Shown here: piece by piece, positions 1 to 11,278 of the stretch | Layout: each line of letters opens with the position of its first letter | How positions within the stretch are numbered: the first letter of the stretch is position 1 | DNA from: Teratosphaeria epicoccoides | Lineage: Eukaryota > Ascomycota > Dothideomycetes > Mycosphaerellales > Teratosphaeriaceae | DNA: 64,000 bases | NCBI GenBank assembly: GCA_021401465.1 | Contig: JADDMT010000004.1 | Span: forward strand, 248,001-312,000 | Direction: 5' to 3' | Notes under the pieces: generated by a model | Told to the model about the DNA's origin: nothing | Databases searched by the model: none | What the model saw: the letters and a program-made list of their open reading frames with translations, nothing else | Position numbers and translations under genes: made by a program

Positions 1-134
1 AAATTCGTCTGAAAATGCTCCAATGCTCGAACGCTAAATTCTCCAATCTGCCGTGGGCCGTGGCAATCGACGGCGATGTCGACCTGGTCCCCGAGCGTGA
101 CACCGCATGAATTGGCTCGACGCTATTCAACGGT

Positions 135-1736
135 TTATTCTGAAGGTGTTTCATTCACAGTAGAATTCTCGCCAGCATTATTAGGTACTTCAACTCTCAG
201 CTCGGGCGGCTTTCGTGTTTCTTGGGCAGCTTCTTGTCGCCACTCTTCAGTCAGCTCGGCTCGAATACCTTGGCTCCACTTCAAGATCGCCTCGTCGAAT
301 GCCTTCCACGCCGTCGCACTTTTGTCACTAACAAGTTCGGAGACCGGCACAGCCAATTTAATCTCCCACCGCAGCTCGGACGCTTTGATCCAGTATCGAA
401 GGTTCTCAGCCATGCGGTAGGGTTTCGCCACGTCGGTATGCCATGTCTTAATCAGGTCGAATTGCCGCTTCGACCTTGCGACGAGGGCATTATGCAGCTT
501 GACAAGACGCTGTCCATCTTGCAACGCCAGCAGGAAGGCATTTGGCAATGTCTGATCTTCCGAGGACTCCGGCCAATGAGGAAGTGTTGGCTCGTCTCTG
601 TCGAAGGACCTCAGAAACATGCACTCCCGCTCCCTTTCCTTGCCAGTCCAATCGCCTTCACGCCAAGTCCAGCTTTCCCGCTCGGCAGCTTCATTAATCT
701 CTTGCTGCTCTTCCTTCTTCAACAGCTTGTCAATACTTTCGATCCACGTCACAATACCAGCAAGCTCTGTCAGCTTCATTCCACCCCTAAAATTGCGGCT
801 TGCCATGCGCTTGAGTATATCCAGTACTTGATAGAGATCACCCCTTATAAGTTTTTCTGATCGAATCGTGTAAAGCTTCTCTGGATGCGAATGGGCTGTA
901 TAGTAGTTTTTTGCCGCTCGGATGGCTAGAGTAATGATGTCCAATATGTGCAAGCCTTCGATTTCGTAGAAAGCATCCTTAGGTTCGACTTTGTCCGGTA
1001 CATTCTCTCTCTGCTGCTTCTGAGACTCTTCAATGACCTTGCAGGCATCTTGTAGTGCTTCTTTTAATTCCCGTCGAAGTACCGGCAGATCTGGTAGAGG
1101 CTCGGTATACGACGGTCTCAGCTTGTATGTACTCACGGTCGGCGGCAGCATTGGCGGCAGGGGGCTAGTGCCAGTGCTCCAACTATCACTGTTGCTCACC
1201 ATGTCCGTTGGGCTCTCCACAATTCCTGGCTCCTGTCCAGAATCTGATACAGCGTAGACTGGGGCACCTTCATACACCGCGAGAGAAGATGTTGCGAGCT
1301 CATCGATCGCAGAGCCAGACGCTGACGGCTGCCAGTTCTCCTTGTTCATATCACTCTTCCTCTTTTCCTTATCCTTGTCTCGCATCAACTGTGCTCCCTT
1401 TCCGTCGAGCAGACCAGTCCTCGCAAAGTAGTATTGCATGTGCGCAATGCTTCCAAGACTCATGACACTGTCTCGATTCCTGGCCGAGTCTGCAAATGAT
1501 GTGCCTTGAGGTCGTACATATCCCCTCCTTCTGACGACCGCCGAGCCGCCATCGGACGATCTGGACTGTCGCGATCGCGTTGAAAGCGTTGAGTAGGAGG
1601 AATCGGATGGTGTTGAGACGGACCGATCAAGGAGCGGCACAGCATCCAAGGCGAATGATGGCGACGCATCTGGTGAGGGCGACTCTGCTCGTGCGGAAGG
1701 CGAAGTTGCGTCGCTCACAGGAGTGGTGTCAGCCAT
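135..1736 (-). CDS. Conserved fungal protein of unknown function, 533 aa
   Basis: One uninterrupted ORF from an ATG at 1736 to a stop at 135. Residues 1-95 are Ser/Thr/Pro-rich with basic patches, as in disordered phosphorylated regions. A short aromatic block (HMQYYFARTGLLDGKGAQL) follows near residue 100. From about residue 205 the protein becomes helical and charged; a segment beginning FYEIEGLHILDII and running about 100 residues looks like a folded domain, followed by a second helical region rich in Trp and Glu. There is no signal peptide, membrane segment or catalytic motif that I recognise. The layout (disordered Ser-rich head, helical tail) resembles fungal cytoplasmic or cortical proteins of unknown role; that is inference. 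It is transcribed away from the acylphosphatase gene, with which it shares a 587-bp intergenic region. Confidence 0.8.
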   Translation of the reverse strand: MADTTPVSDATSPSARAESPSPDASPSFALDAVPLLDRSVSTPSDSSYSTLSTRSRQSRSSDGGSAVVRRRGYVRPQGTSFADSARNRDSVMSLGSIAHMQYYFARTGLLDGKGAQLMRDKDKEKRKSDMNKENWQPSASGSAIDELATSSLAVYEGAPVYAVSDSGQEPGIVESPTDMVSNSDSWSTGTSPLPPMLPPTVSTYKLRPSYTEPLPDLPVLRRELKEALQDACKVIEESQKQQRENVPDKVEPKDAFYEIEGLHILDIITLAIRAAKNYYTAHSHPEKLYTIRSEKLIRGDLYQVLDILKRMASRNFRGGMKLTELAGIVTWIESIDKLLKKEEQQEINEAAERESWTWREGDWTGKERERECMFLRSFDRDEPTLPHWPESSEDQTLPNAFLLALQDGQRLVKLHNALVARSKRQFDLIKTWHTDVAKPYRMAENLRYWIKASELRWEIKLAVPVSELVSDKSATAWKAFDEAILKWSQGIRAELTEEWRQEAAQETRKPPELRVEVPNNAGENSTVNETPSE

Positions 1737-2323
1737 GTTGAACGGTCGCGATGCGCTGTAGCAGCTTTGTGTCCTGGTGCGACTGGCTTGAGACTCGAGT
1801 CAAAGGCCCCTGGCCCTGTGTCTTGCGCAAGCGCTCGTGCAAACGTGCCGCGCTTCCCCGCCGCTCTGGACTTTGAAGCCTAAAGATTTGGTGCGTGTAG
1901 AAATGTACCGGTATACCTAGTATCGTTCTCTGAGCGAATGTTGTCTTAATTCCGGGCCATTTCTTCCTTGCTGCAGGGGGATGCTCAGCGCCGTCTCCAA
2001 TAAACATTGAACACGCGGAGACGACGCGCACCTCAATCTCCGAGCTTCCGCAAATGGCAAGGCAGGACAGTGTCGTAGACCGGACAAGTATCGTATCTTG
2101 TAATAATCTCTTCTTTTTTACTGAGACCAAATCTGTTCCTTGTCGCGTTAAGAACCTTGTGACGTAGCCGAGCATTGTCTGGTTCCACCTAAGGAGGGGT
2201 ACTCAGAATACATACATGTGGCCACGCAGGTAATAATTGACACATTTTTTCTTTGTTGGACTAACTTTAGACTGCCCATCACGGGACCATCACTTGCGAA
2301 GGCTCACATCGCCAGCGGCCAAG
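1737..2323. other. Intergenic region between divergent genes
   Basis: This 587-bp stretch separates two divergently transcribed genes and must hold both promoters. ORFs in it show no family resemblance. I see no recognisable element. Confidence 0.5.
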
Positions 2324-2864
2324 ATGTCTAAGCGAGTAAGCACATGTCGACAAAGCTCGGCGCGGTGCCAAATTCTGACAGGTCTGAAGATCACGTACAA
2401 AGTCGAAGGAGATGTCCAGGGAGTCAATTACCGGTAAGCGCATCTGAGAGTCTGGCACGTGTGGAGTGTGCAAGTCGTTTCAGGTTTCGACTAGCGAGGA
2501 CACGGCAGCGAGGAGCCGATGGCCTATTGCGTTCCACCAGACGAACTCCAATGTTCGGGCCTGAGGTGATAACATCGTTGTCTTGCCGTCTGCTGTCGAT
2601 TGAGCAGTCACTAGACCTCCTTGGCAGACGCAAGCATTGACTATGGCCAGGTCTTTCGCGGTCCAGAAAGCCAATGGCTTAAGTATCACCGGTTGGGCGA
2701 AGAATGAGTGCAACGGCACTGTAGGCGGTGAGGCGCAAGGCGATGCCAGCTCGGTCGACAAATTCATCCAACTCCTTCGCATGGGACCTTCAGCTGCAAA
2801 AGTTTCCAAGGTAGACTATAGTGACATTGAGACGAAGGAGAGCGAGAATGGCTTCGAGCGGTGA
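2324..2864 (+). CDS. Acylphosphatase, 89 aa, three exons
   Basis: Small cytosolic enzyme that hydrolyses carboxyl-phosphate bonds such as 1,3-bisphosphoglycerate. Exons: 2324-2335, 2390-2433, 2651-2864 (270 nt). Joined, they give an N-terminus MSKRITYKVEG, the family signature VQGVNYR carrying the phosphate-binding Arg, then SITGWAKN with the catalytic Asn, GEAQG, and GPSAAKVSKV near the end. Length matches the 90-100 aa family. The first exon is only 12 nt. Intron 1 (54 nt, GTAAGC...GAAG) is a multiple of three with no stop, so if retained it would insert 18 residues; I chose splicing because the result matches the family N-terminus. Intron 2 is 217 nt, long for this window, and begins GTAAGC. 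Family assignment is firm; the exact 3' site of intron 1 is less so. Confidence 0.88.
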
Positions 2865-3947
2865 GACCGGTGTCACCAGCCGATTGTCGCGCGCAATACG
2901 GAATCTAACGAGTTCAGACTTTGAGAGGCAAAAAAAATGAGGGAAGGAGAGATTCGCGCCCATGAAGAAATGGAAGAAATGGCAACGCAGCTTGCGTAAA
3001 GAAATGGGTCACTGATTTTACCAGTCAATCAACCATTCCAACCGGTTGATAGGCGAAGTCAACATTTGGTGATCAAGTCAAGATCGCAAGCAGTTAACAG
3101 CACCATCAGTGGCTTTCATTGTGTCAGCAAGGTCAAACCTGTCATCTGGTCAACCAGCAGTTGATCGACTGATTACGACGCTGAAGCGAATGAGTCAGGA
3201 CTTTGAGATCAGCCCAGGGGCCAGCCAAGCTACATGTATTGTACACGGACGCAAATACAACATGCGGCAATTTTGGTGTGACTGGCGATTTGGCATCAAG
3301 TACCACTTGCCGGGCCTGGTGAACTGGGTGTGCGCAGTTAATCTGTGCGGAAGAAATCGCGAGCCCCTGATTCCTAGATATCCCGAACCGCCACAGAGCC
3401 GATTCCGAAGCGCCCGGCATGGCAATAACCTTTACTGCACAATATGCACGGATATCGAGCTTGAAAGCGCAGATTACTATATTTGCTCAGAAGCAGTATC
3501 AACCAAGGATATACTTGATCTAGATGGACATGAAATCGACTCCAGACGCGCTGAGACGGAACTTTAGCGCATGTCTTGGCGGCGATTTTGGCCCGGCTTC
3601 AGCAAAGGATCCCGATTTGCGCCTAGTGCGCCCTCAAAGAAAACGGCGGCTGACTATACAGCAATGGCAAACGCAGAGTCATCGATGTGACGGCTCCTTT
3701 GCAATCCGACAAATGGCGCCTCCGGTGTTCAGCTGACCACCGGTGTTATTTTAGTGCATGCGGCGTAGAAAGATCGAGCAGTCTTGTTGTTTTATTAAAC
3801 CCTTTTACCTCAGTTGCACCACTCCTCCCTTTTATGTCATCCATACGAAAACCGTCTTTGACGACTTGAAAGTATCATCACACATCAAACAGGACACAGA
3901 GACTCTGGCAACAGTACCCGAAATTGAATACAACATCAACGAGACCG
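2865..3947. other. Intergenic region with one MITE-like repeat
   Basis: Between acylphosphatase and alternative oxidase. It contains repeat copy R1 at about 3021-3175. A 152-codon frame at 3109-3567 overlaps the repeat and has no recognisable features. The right end should hold the AOX promoter, but no element was identified. Confidence 0.5.
3021..3175 (+). mobile_element. MITE-like repeat, copy R1 (~155 bp)
   Basis: Begins with CAGTCAATCAACC and ends with an imperfect inverted copy (GTTGATCGACTG). Internally it aligns with copies at 27289-27481 and 29815-30011 through GAAGTCAACA, then GCAAGCAGTTAACAGC, then GGTCAACCAG. It has no coding capacity. Relative to the other copies it carries several T or A in place of C or G, for example AGTTAAC versus AGTCAAC. 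Boundaries are approximate. Confidence 0.6.
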
Positions 3948-5084
3948 ATGAACTGCAGTCGAAGCATCACCAATGCGACTCTTTCGAAGCAGTCTGCTGC
4001 GCATGTCCTTCGATCTATCAATGGGTCGATAGCACATTCCACAGTCAGGCCGACCTTCGCATGCCTGCAGCAATTCTCACCCCTCTACCAACAATTTTGC
4101 ACCACCAAGCGCGCTTCGATCAAGGAGTTCTTCCCAGCACCGGACACGCCTCAGATACGGACTACTGAGCCGGCATGGCATCACCCTGTCTACACGCAAG
4201 AGCAGATGGAGGCTGTCAGGGTCGCGCATCGCAACGCCAAGAGCTGGTCAGACTATGCTGCATTGTCCACAATGAGAATACTGCGATGGGGACTCGACTT
4301 AGCTTCCGGATACGAAAAGGATCCACATGTGCCAACGCCTGGACCGGAGGCTGGACCAGAGGCCCAGGGCTTGACACCTAAAAGTGCCATGTCCGAAAGA
4401 AAATGGATGATTCGGTTCATCTTCCTGGAGTCCGTGGCAGGTGTCCCGGGTATGGTTGCAGGTATGCTGAGGCATCTTCACAGCATGAGGAAGATGAAAA
4501 GAGACAATGGCTGGATTGAAACACTGCTCGAAGAATCGTACAATGAGCGTATGCATCTGCTCACCTTTTTGAAGATGGCTGAGCCGGGCTGGTTCATGCG
4601 GCTGATGGTGCTGGGAGCACAAGGCGTGTTCTTCAACAGCATGTTCATTAGCTACCTCATCAGTCCAAGAACCTGCCATAGGTTTGTTGGCTACCTGGAG
4701 GAGGAGGCGGTCATCACGTACACTCGTGTGATTGAGGACATGGACGCAGGCAAGCTCCCAATGTTCCAGAAGATGCAGGCACCGGACATTGCTGTCAAGT
4801 ACTGGCATATGCCAGAGGGCCGTCGGACGATGCGTGACCTGCTTTTGTACATCCGTGCGGATGAGAGCAAGCATAGGGAGGTCAACCACACTCTTGGCAA
4901 CTTGGTAAGTCTGCATTTTTGGCTCATTACCATCATGAATGTATTCTGACTTCACTTGCTGTAGGACCAGGAGAACGACCCAAATCCATATGTCTCACAA
5001 TACAAGAACGGAGACAAGCCGCACCCAGTCAAGGACATTAAGTACCAAATGCCGACTGGGTGGGAGCGCGAGGATGTGATATAA
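3948..5084 (+). CDS. aox1: Alternative oxidase, mitochondrial, 358 aa
   Basis: Di-iron ubiquinol oxidase of the inner mitochondrial membrane that bypasses complexes III and IV. Exons: 3948-4904 and 4965-5084, with a 60-nt intron (GTAAGT...GTAG). The first ATG of the frame gives a Ser/Thr/Arg-rich, acid-poor N-terminus typical of a mitochondrial presequence (about residues 1-60). Iron-ligand motifs are all visible: [10 protein letters not shown] (Glu about 161), YNERMH (Glu 200, His 203), LEEEAV (about 250-255) and [12 protein letters not shown] (about 303-314). The tail ends WEREDVI. Length is normal for fungal AOX. It is convergent with the HAK potassium transporter gene, 890 bp downstream. 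Confidence 0.96.
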
Positions 5085-5973
5085 CACATTGTCGAGTACC
5101 AGCGCCCTGCCACATACATTCGCACGCAGAAGTGCTGCAAAACACATCATATCCATCTCAACTCCTGCGCTTCGGCGATCAGTCATCACGGCGGCGTCGG
5201 CTTGGACCCAGGAAGTGCTCCTCGAGGTTTGCGCTTTAAATAATCAAGCTATAGACCATTTTCGAAATGAAGCAACTTTAGCTACCAGGCCCTGTGGTCA
5301 AAAGAGTTCTCGATTTGAAAGCGTTTGCTGATTCCGGGGCGGTTTCGCATGAGCTGCACATGGCCAGGCTGTCCGTGTTGTCGCACGCACATAAATCGCG
5401 CATGCAAGCAGTCAGACGGGCAGACCTTTCGAGTCTTGTTATGGCAGGCATATTATAATCAGACGTGCCGCTGCTGCTGGATCAATGCCTGTCGAGGCTG
5501 GAACCGTTCCTCGCTCTACCGTCCTGCGCAGACAGATAGCTGTACCACTGGCGATAGAAGACCTGGGCGACGTCAGCCTACCAAAGGCAGATCACAACCA
5601 CAAGATGAAAGGAACAATTCGCGCCTCCTTTGATAGCTACCTGTCAGCTACGAAAGCACTGCGAAAGCAGTCATCATTGCAACCAGAACGTCACCAACCC
5701 TGGATGCATCGCGCTCTTCGAGCAGTGAAGCAGCGTCCATGATGCATCGCGCCCTTCCTTGGGCAGTGAGGAAGCATCCCTGAGCGCCTTCGCTAAAATC
5801 GCTAGCTATGCTATGGTTTAAAAAAGCAGCAACTTTGTGCTTGTCATCACGCATGCTCTATCATGGTCGGCCGTCAGTCGTTATCGTCATCAACGTGGGC
5901 ACTGAAGACCCGTGTACTCCGCCTCCTCCTCCCACGATACCGCGTTTCGAACTTCATCATCGCCTGGATCCGT
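5085..5973. other. Intergenic region between convergent genes
   Basis: Holds the 3' ends of AOX and the HAK transporter. Nothing coding was supported. It contains a near-tandem duplication at 5703-5779. Confidence 0.5.
5703..5779. repeat. Two diverged tandem copies of a ~37-bp unit
   Basis: Both copies start GATGCATCGCGC and continue through a ...GCAGTGA.GAAGCA..TCC pattern (5703-5738 and 5741-5779). No coding or structural role is evident. Confidence 0.55.
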
Positions 5974-8548
5974 CTAGATATCCTGGGCGAATCCGATCTC
6001 TACGAGACGGTCCGTCGGTACCTTCAAGTTTGCCATCTTGCCGCGCGTGTTGTCACGGAAAAAGAGGAAAGTCTTAAGAAGCAGCTTGCGCCAGAGGTTG
6101 GTGCCGGACCTAACGAACATCTCTTCCTTACCCAGCACATACAGCACCCTATGCTCGTATGCTGCCTGCAGTTGTCCAAGTGTGAGGTCAGACACCTCAC
6201 CGACTGCAGGGCGCGCGGACCTCTTCTCCGCGTCAATCTGGGCCTCCTTCTCCTCGTCGAGCTCGGAGTTGTCGTCATCGTTCACTGAGCTATTGTCGAT
6301 AGGGCGCTGAGGAGACGGCGACCGGTCGTGCGACGCTATTTCATTACGCTGCTTGCTGATAACATACCTCCGAACGCGGTCGTATATGACGGAGGCGAGG
6401 TCTGGCGTGATGACCTCGTCCATAAATCCGTGTCGGCAGACGACGCGGTAGCAGTTCGGCAAGAACTTGATCTGCGACACTATGAAGCGCTCGTCGGCCG
6501 GGACTGTTGGGTATTCCAGGGGCCGCATGTGGAAGAACACAATCACTTCCGGTGTACTGACAAGTTTGTTGATGAATTGGCTGAACACCATTGGCGTATT
6601 CATGCCGCCCTTGTCGAAGAAGACACCAAAACCGCGGCTAATCGAAAGAACTTCACCACCCTTCTGACCGTTGCGCGCCAACAGGCGATACTGGCCTTCT
6701 TCATCGACCCGCAAGAATTCGGGAAGTGGCTTGCGGTCTTTAGCTTCGGCAGTCCATTGATTGTCTTTGCCGTAGCGCCAGAGAATCAGGACACTCGCGA
6801 GGATAGCGGCAAGCGTCAGTGTAAACCAACCTCCTTGAGGCACTTTGGTCAGGACCGAAGACAAGAAAGCGCCGTCCATGCATGCAATGGTCAAAGCCGG
6901 AAGGATCACGTAATAGGTCGGGATTTTCCAGACAAGCACAGCGACCAGGGAAGTCATGCAAGTGTCGAAGAACGTGACGAACATGACGCAAACTCCGTAC
7001 GCGTTGCCCAGAGCTGTAGTGTTCTTGAAAACTGCGGCAATGATTACAGTGCCGATGCACAAGAGATAATTGACCAGCGGAACGTAGAGCTGGTTGTGGT
7101 GTACTTTGCTAGTGTGCCTGACCTCGACCTGAGGGAAGTAGCTGAGCTTGATAATCTGGGCCATGAGTTGGAAAGTCGCGGTAATAATGGCCTGAGAAGC
7201 GACAATTGCTGCAAGCACCGCGAAGACCAGCGTCGGAATCAACATGCCAGGAGGTACAGTCAGAAACACTGGGTTTGACCAGGACTTTCCTGCATCGGGT
7301 CCAAGACCAGGAATTTGCCCAGCGATGTCAGAAGCTATATATGCAGCCTAGAAATGACAGGTAGAAGGTCAGCATAAGTCACTGTCTCACAGTGCCGTGC
7401 TACCCATCGCTTTGGCTTACCTGACCAGCATATCCCAAGAGCAGCATGGGCAGACACCAGCCAAGCCAGGAGATCTGGATTGCGCGTCTAGAGAAGGCGC
7501 CAACGTCGGCGAATAGGGCTTCCACGCCGGTGAAGGCCAATAGCACGCCCCCGAGACTCCGCCAGCCATCGGTCTTGTTCCTGATCAGGTACGTGAAGGC
7601 TTCGCCGGGGTTAAAGGCCTTGAGTACGCCATGATCGTAGTTCGCGAGGTTGTAGATGCCAAAACATCCAAGGAACCCAAGCCAGATGATGACGATCGGT
7701 GCAAAGACGGTGCCAATCTTGCCAGTACCAAACGGCTGGACGAAGAACAAGAGGACCAGAGTTCCGCATGTCGCACCCGCCACCGCGCCGTGACTGATGT
7801 TCGGTACTGCAGCATCCAGACCCTGATAGGCGCCGAGCACCGACTGAGCTGGCGTCAAGACTCCGTCGGACATGACCATTGTCACCGCCAGCACACCAAT
7901 GACCTTGAGAATGCTTTTGAACACGCGGCTCCGCTCCATGAGGTTCCGCAAGCCAAGGTTAGATCTGTGCAACTCGTCGTTTTCATAGCGCTCGATGCGT
8001 ACGAGAGGAGCCTCACGTGGATCACGGCTCGAAATATTGGCATACCGCGAAAGCAAAGAATAACAACTAAAGGTGCCACCCTCACCCTCGTTGTCTGCGT
8101 GCAAGATGATAACAACGTATTTGAGGGTCACCATCATGATGAGTGACCAAAGAATCAAGGACAGGACGCCTATGAGATCGTCGCGGGTCGGCGTCGAGCT
8201 GAACACGGTGGAAAAGACGTAGAGCGGCGAGGTTCCAATGTCGCCATAAATGACACCGATTGATTGGTAGGCCAGGAGCAGGAGTTGGGTTCCTCGAAAC
8301 ACTTGTGCCTTCTTGTGGTCACCGGGCATGCTTAGACCCGACTGCTCTGGGTCTTCAGCGTCGCGTGTTGACGTCCTACCTATGATGTCCAGGGAGAGTC
8401 CTCGGTGGCCCGACGAATTTCTGCCGAAGGAGACCGTCCGTGAGAAAACGATTCCGTTATTGAGGTCTGTCGCGGTGCTGCGACCTTCCTCGCGTGACCG
8501 CACTCTGCTGATATGGTCGACGCCATCGTTGAACGTAACGGTCGTCAT
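5974..8548 (-). CDS. HAK/KUP-family potassium transporter, 833 aa
   Basis: High-affinity plasma-membrane K+ uptake protein, related to bacterial Kup and fungal Hak1. Exons on the minus strand: 7421-8548 and 5974-7347, separated by a 73-nt intron (GTAAGC...CTAG) that restores phase 0. After an N-terminal cytosolic segment (about 85 residues, Ser/Arg-rich), the family signature GDIGTSPLYVF appears at about 102-112. About 12 hydrophobic segments follow up to about residue 590, including VMSDGVLTPAQSVLGA and TVPPGMLIPTLVFAVLAA. The C-terminal cytosolic domain, about 240 residues, contains an acidic stretch before a conserved ending. Length agrees with fungal HAK proteins. The start is the first ATG, at 8548. 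Confidence 0.95.
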
Positions 8549-9647
8549 CCTTGGGAGAAAGCCGCCTGCAAGCAGGACTGTTGGTTGGAGGTGCCTGTTC
8601 GGAATGGTATGCGATTCAGACGTTGTCGTTGTGGTCGTGGTGGGGTGCGTGGCCGTCGAGATGTGTTGGTACTTATACTCGAGTCAAGATAAGCGTTCAT
8701 GCAGGTACTGCCTGGACCGACCCAACGCCTGTGCGGTATGCTTCACGTGCTTCAACAGCTAGGGACGTCCGCGCGATTTTGACATTCTTATTGGCTGGCC
8801 TTATTGTGGATGAACATGGTACAGAACTTCACCTCAAACAGATTCAAAAGGCGGTTGCGACCAAGTGGTCAAACATGCCGGGAAAGGCTGTTCAAGAGCA
8901 AGACATAAATGTACTAGCAATCATCTCAATAGCGGAATGACGAACAGATGGTGGACCGCTGCATGGCGCCCGTAACCAAATTTCCTAGCAGCGCCAATCC
9001 AGAACTGCATGCGCGATTTAAGGTCTCAAGGCCACGAGCTTGCCACAAGCACGATGGCGACAGCAAAAGTTACTTTGTACGGCCAGCGGTCTGGATTAGC
9101 CGAAATCTGCCGCTTGCAACAGGTCTGAAAGTTTTGGATACAGACTGTTCGCACACCCGTACGTTCACCTTGCAAAAGGACCCACATTTCGTACGATCTT
9201 GCATAGGGTCTTCACCAACGTCCTTTGCTCAGAAGCTCCGGCTGGCCCGATCATCATGCGCCTGTAATTTCCCCGGAATACTTCGTCTGGTGGCAATGGT
9301 AGGGATGCGGGCGATGTACTTGCAAGGTCGCCATTCCGCTGTCGCAGGTTAAGGAATTAAGCGATGGCTTCAGCCTAATTGTCTCGGGATGTTCAAGAGA
9401 CTTGCAGGTCGCCCAAACCTATCACCACCGATGCAGCCAGGCACTTCGTACAGCATCAGGACGAGCGATGACTGCATGACAATTTGGTCTATTGACTAAA
9501 GCTTTACCGTCAATTGAGCGGCACTGGACAGCCGGTTACTGTGCATGAGGCAGCAGTTCGCCTGGCCTCCGACCCCTCCATCGGGAAGATCCCGTGCACT
9601 TCCTGTCCTCGCGTAAGAGTGCCCAAGCGCGCACTGGCGTGGGGTTG
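8549..9647. other. Intergenic region upstream of the HAK transporter
   Basis: Promoter side of the HAK transporter gene followed by gene-free sequence. ORFs here show no family similarity. I see nothing else in it. Confidence 0.5.
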
Positions 9648-9684
9648 TTACTGGGGAGGGGTCACTGGGGAGGGGTCACTGGCG
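9648..9684. repeat. Minisatellite, 14-bp unit, ~2.6 copies
   Basis: Units TTACTGGGGAGGGG, TCACTGGGGAGGGG and a partial TCACTGGCG lie head to tail at 9648-9661, 9662-9675 and 9676-9684. Confidence 0.75.
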
Positions 9685-9715
9685 TAGGGCCTCTGGAGGT
9701 GCTCTCCATTCTATC

Positions 9716-9904
9716 GGTCGACCAATCAATCAAGCGGTTGATAGGTAGAGTCAGCGTTCAAGAGACTAATCATGGTGTTGATCAGTCAACGGTACCAGCA
9801 CGTCGTATAGCCGTATCAACAGTCAGTCGTGCTGACAAGCAGTCGATCGTGTCACGAGCAATCCGTCGTATCAACGAGCAGTCGACCAGTTGATTGGTTG
9901 ATAG
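9716..9904 (+). mobile_element. MITE-like repeat, copy R2 (~189 bp)
   Basis: Starts with GTCGACCAATCAATCAAG, shares GCGGTTGATAGG...AGTCA with R1, and ends GTCGACCAGTTGATTGG. Its ends are imperfectly inverted. The interior is dense in GTCA, TGAC and CGTATCAAC words shared with R3. It is the most diverged of the four copies, and its boundaries are approximate. Confidence 0.5.
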
Positions 9905-10011
9905 AACCACTAAATATGCTGAATTCGCTGTACCGACAGGCGTCCACGGAGACCGCTGGGTATCGAAACGGGTGCCCTGCCTATACCGGGCGCCTTTCTG
10001 CATAGGCAAGC

Positions 10012-10925
10012 GTGTCACGCTCACAATCGTTGGTCGGCAAGACTGTGTACTATTTAGCAACATCCCAAGGAGGAACCAGCCGTCCATTACTATCTGATAC
10101 TCAATTACGCGAACTGGTGTTCGAAGAAGTAAGGCACCTCAACCATCCATCTCCATGTTCCAATGTTAACAGCCAGAGCTCGACCTCAACTGAAGCCAAA
10201 GAGGCTGCAGAGGTCGAGGCCAAATGTGACAGCTCCCATGAGCAAAGCCTTGATGACGGCGGCCTTGATGACGGCGGTTCAGAAACAGACTTTGGCCGGA
10301 GCGGTGCATACAGCCCGCAGTGCGAGCTCAAGGACGATGCACGGAGCCAGACCAAATAAGCAGGCGTCCGTGGACGACAATACTGATGGAAATGCGTTGG
10401 AACATGTGCTCTAGCCAACTTGGATCATGGTTGACCAGCAGGTACCCGGTGCACTGCCAACGCTATGGAGCCTGATGGTGTCACCGTGTAGCTGTAAATT
10501 CGCCAAATGGCCAGCCAAATGCTGGCAGACGAGCATGTCGAGGTCCTGCGTAGAGAGTTTGCATGCCAAGATGAAAAGGTTAACCAGCTGGAGTGTAGCG
10601 TGCAGGAGCTGCAAGTCCAGTGCGAGCAACCAGGATGTCTGACAGAAAGCCTCAAGCGCAGAAGCAAGTCAACACGCTGAAAGATGAGCCCGCCGCAGAA
10701 TTTGAGTCGCTCCCCGAGCGACTTGAAAAGCGAACATGTGCGAGGTCGAGCCAGGCTGACGAGTATCTGTGTTCTGCTAAGAGGTTCCGAGCGCAACTCG
10801 AGGTTGAGGAGCGCGAGCACACGGATGAGACTTCGACTTTGCAGAAGAAACACGCAGATGGCGTTCGTGCACGGATAGCGCAGGGGCAGCGCGGGACGGA
10901 TGCGCGCAAAGCCCAGCAATGCAGC
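10012..10925 (+). pseudogene. Decayed coiled-coil protein gene
   Basis: No single frame is open, but coding-like pieces lie in successive frames. At 10012-10359 there is a charged Ser/Asp/Glu-rich segment. At 10498-10677 there is a heptad-like stretch with MASQMLADEHVEVLRREF and VNQLECSVQELQVQ. After a frame change, 10620-10925 reads a Glu/Lys/Arg/Gln-rich helix with FRAQLEVEEREHTDET. Immediately before the middle piece, two stops, TAG at 10489-10491 and TAA at 10495-10497, sit where CAG and CAA would keep the helix open. Both would be CpA-to-TpA changes. This reading (frameshift plus nonsense decay) is inference; a spliced gene with unusual exons is the alternative. Confidence 0.35.
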
Positions 10926-11278
10926 TGTTCAGCATCTCAGGCCTACATGTCGGCTTCTGGTGGCAGAGGGAGACCAGGTTTGGGTACATTGGTCGTCGCG
11001 TCGACCCTACCAAGTATTCGCGTGGTGAGCATTTGGCGTGTCATCTCGGACGTGGTGGATATCACTTCGAACGCCTATACTGCAATTGCGGTCGACAACG
11101 ATCTCCATCCGCTGCTATTGTTTGTGCGGTAGGAGTGCTTGTTGTACAATGCTCAAGTATGTGTGCAAAATCTCATACCTGATGCTTGAAGGTCCAATCA
11201 GCAACAGCGACGTGTACTGACTAGCACTACAGAACTTGGCCCTTCAAACGCTCCTCCGTGGCTTTGTCTTGCCGGCCT

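Noticed and set aside
1729..2175. 148-codon minus-strand frame
   Set aside because: Lies in the promoter side of the neighbouring gene; composition and lack of motifs suggest chance.
3109..3567. 152-codon plus-strand frame upstream of AOX
   Set aside because: Its first part lies in repeat copy R1, and the rest has no recognisable features.
6328..7278. Long plus-strand frame opposite the HAK transporter
   Set aside because: Antisense shadow of a well-supported transporter exon.
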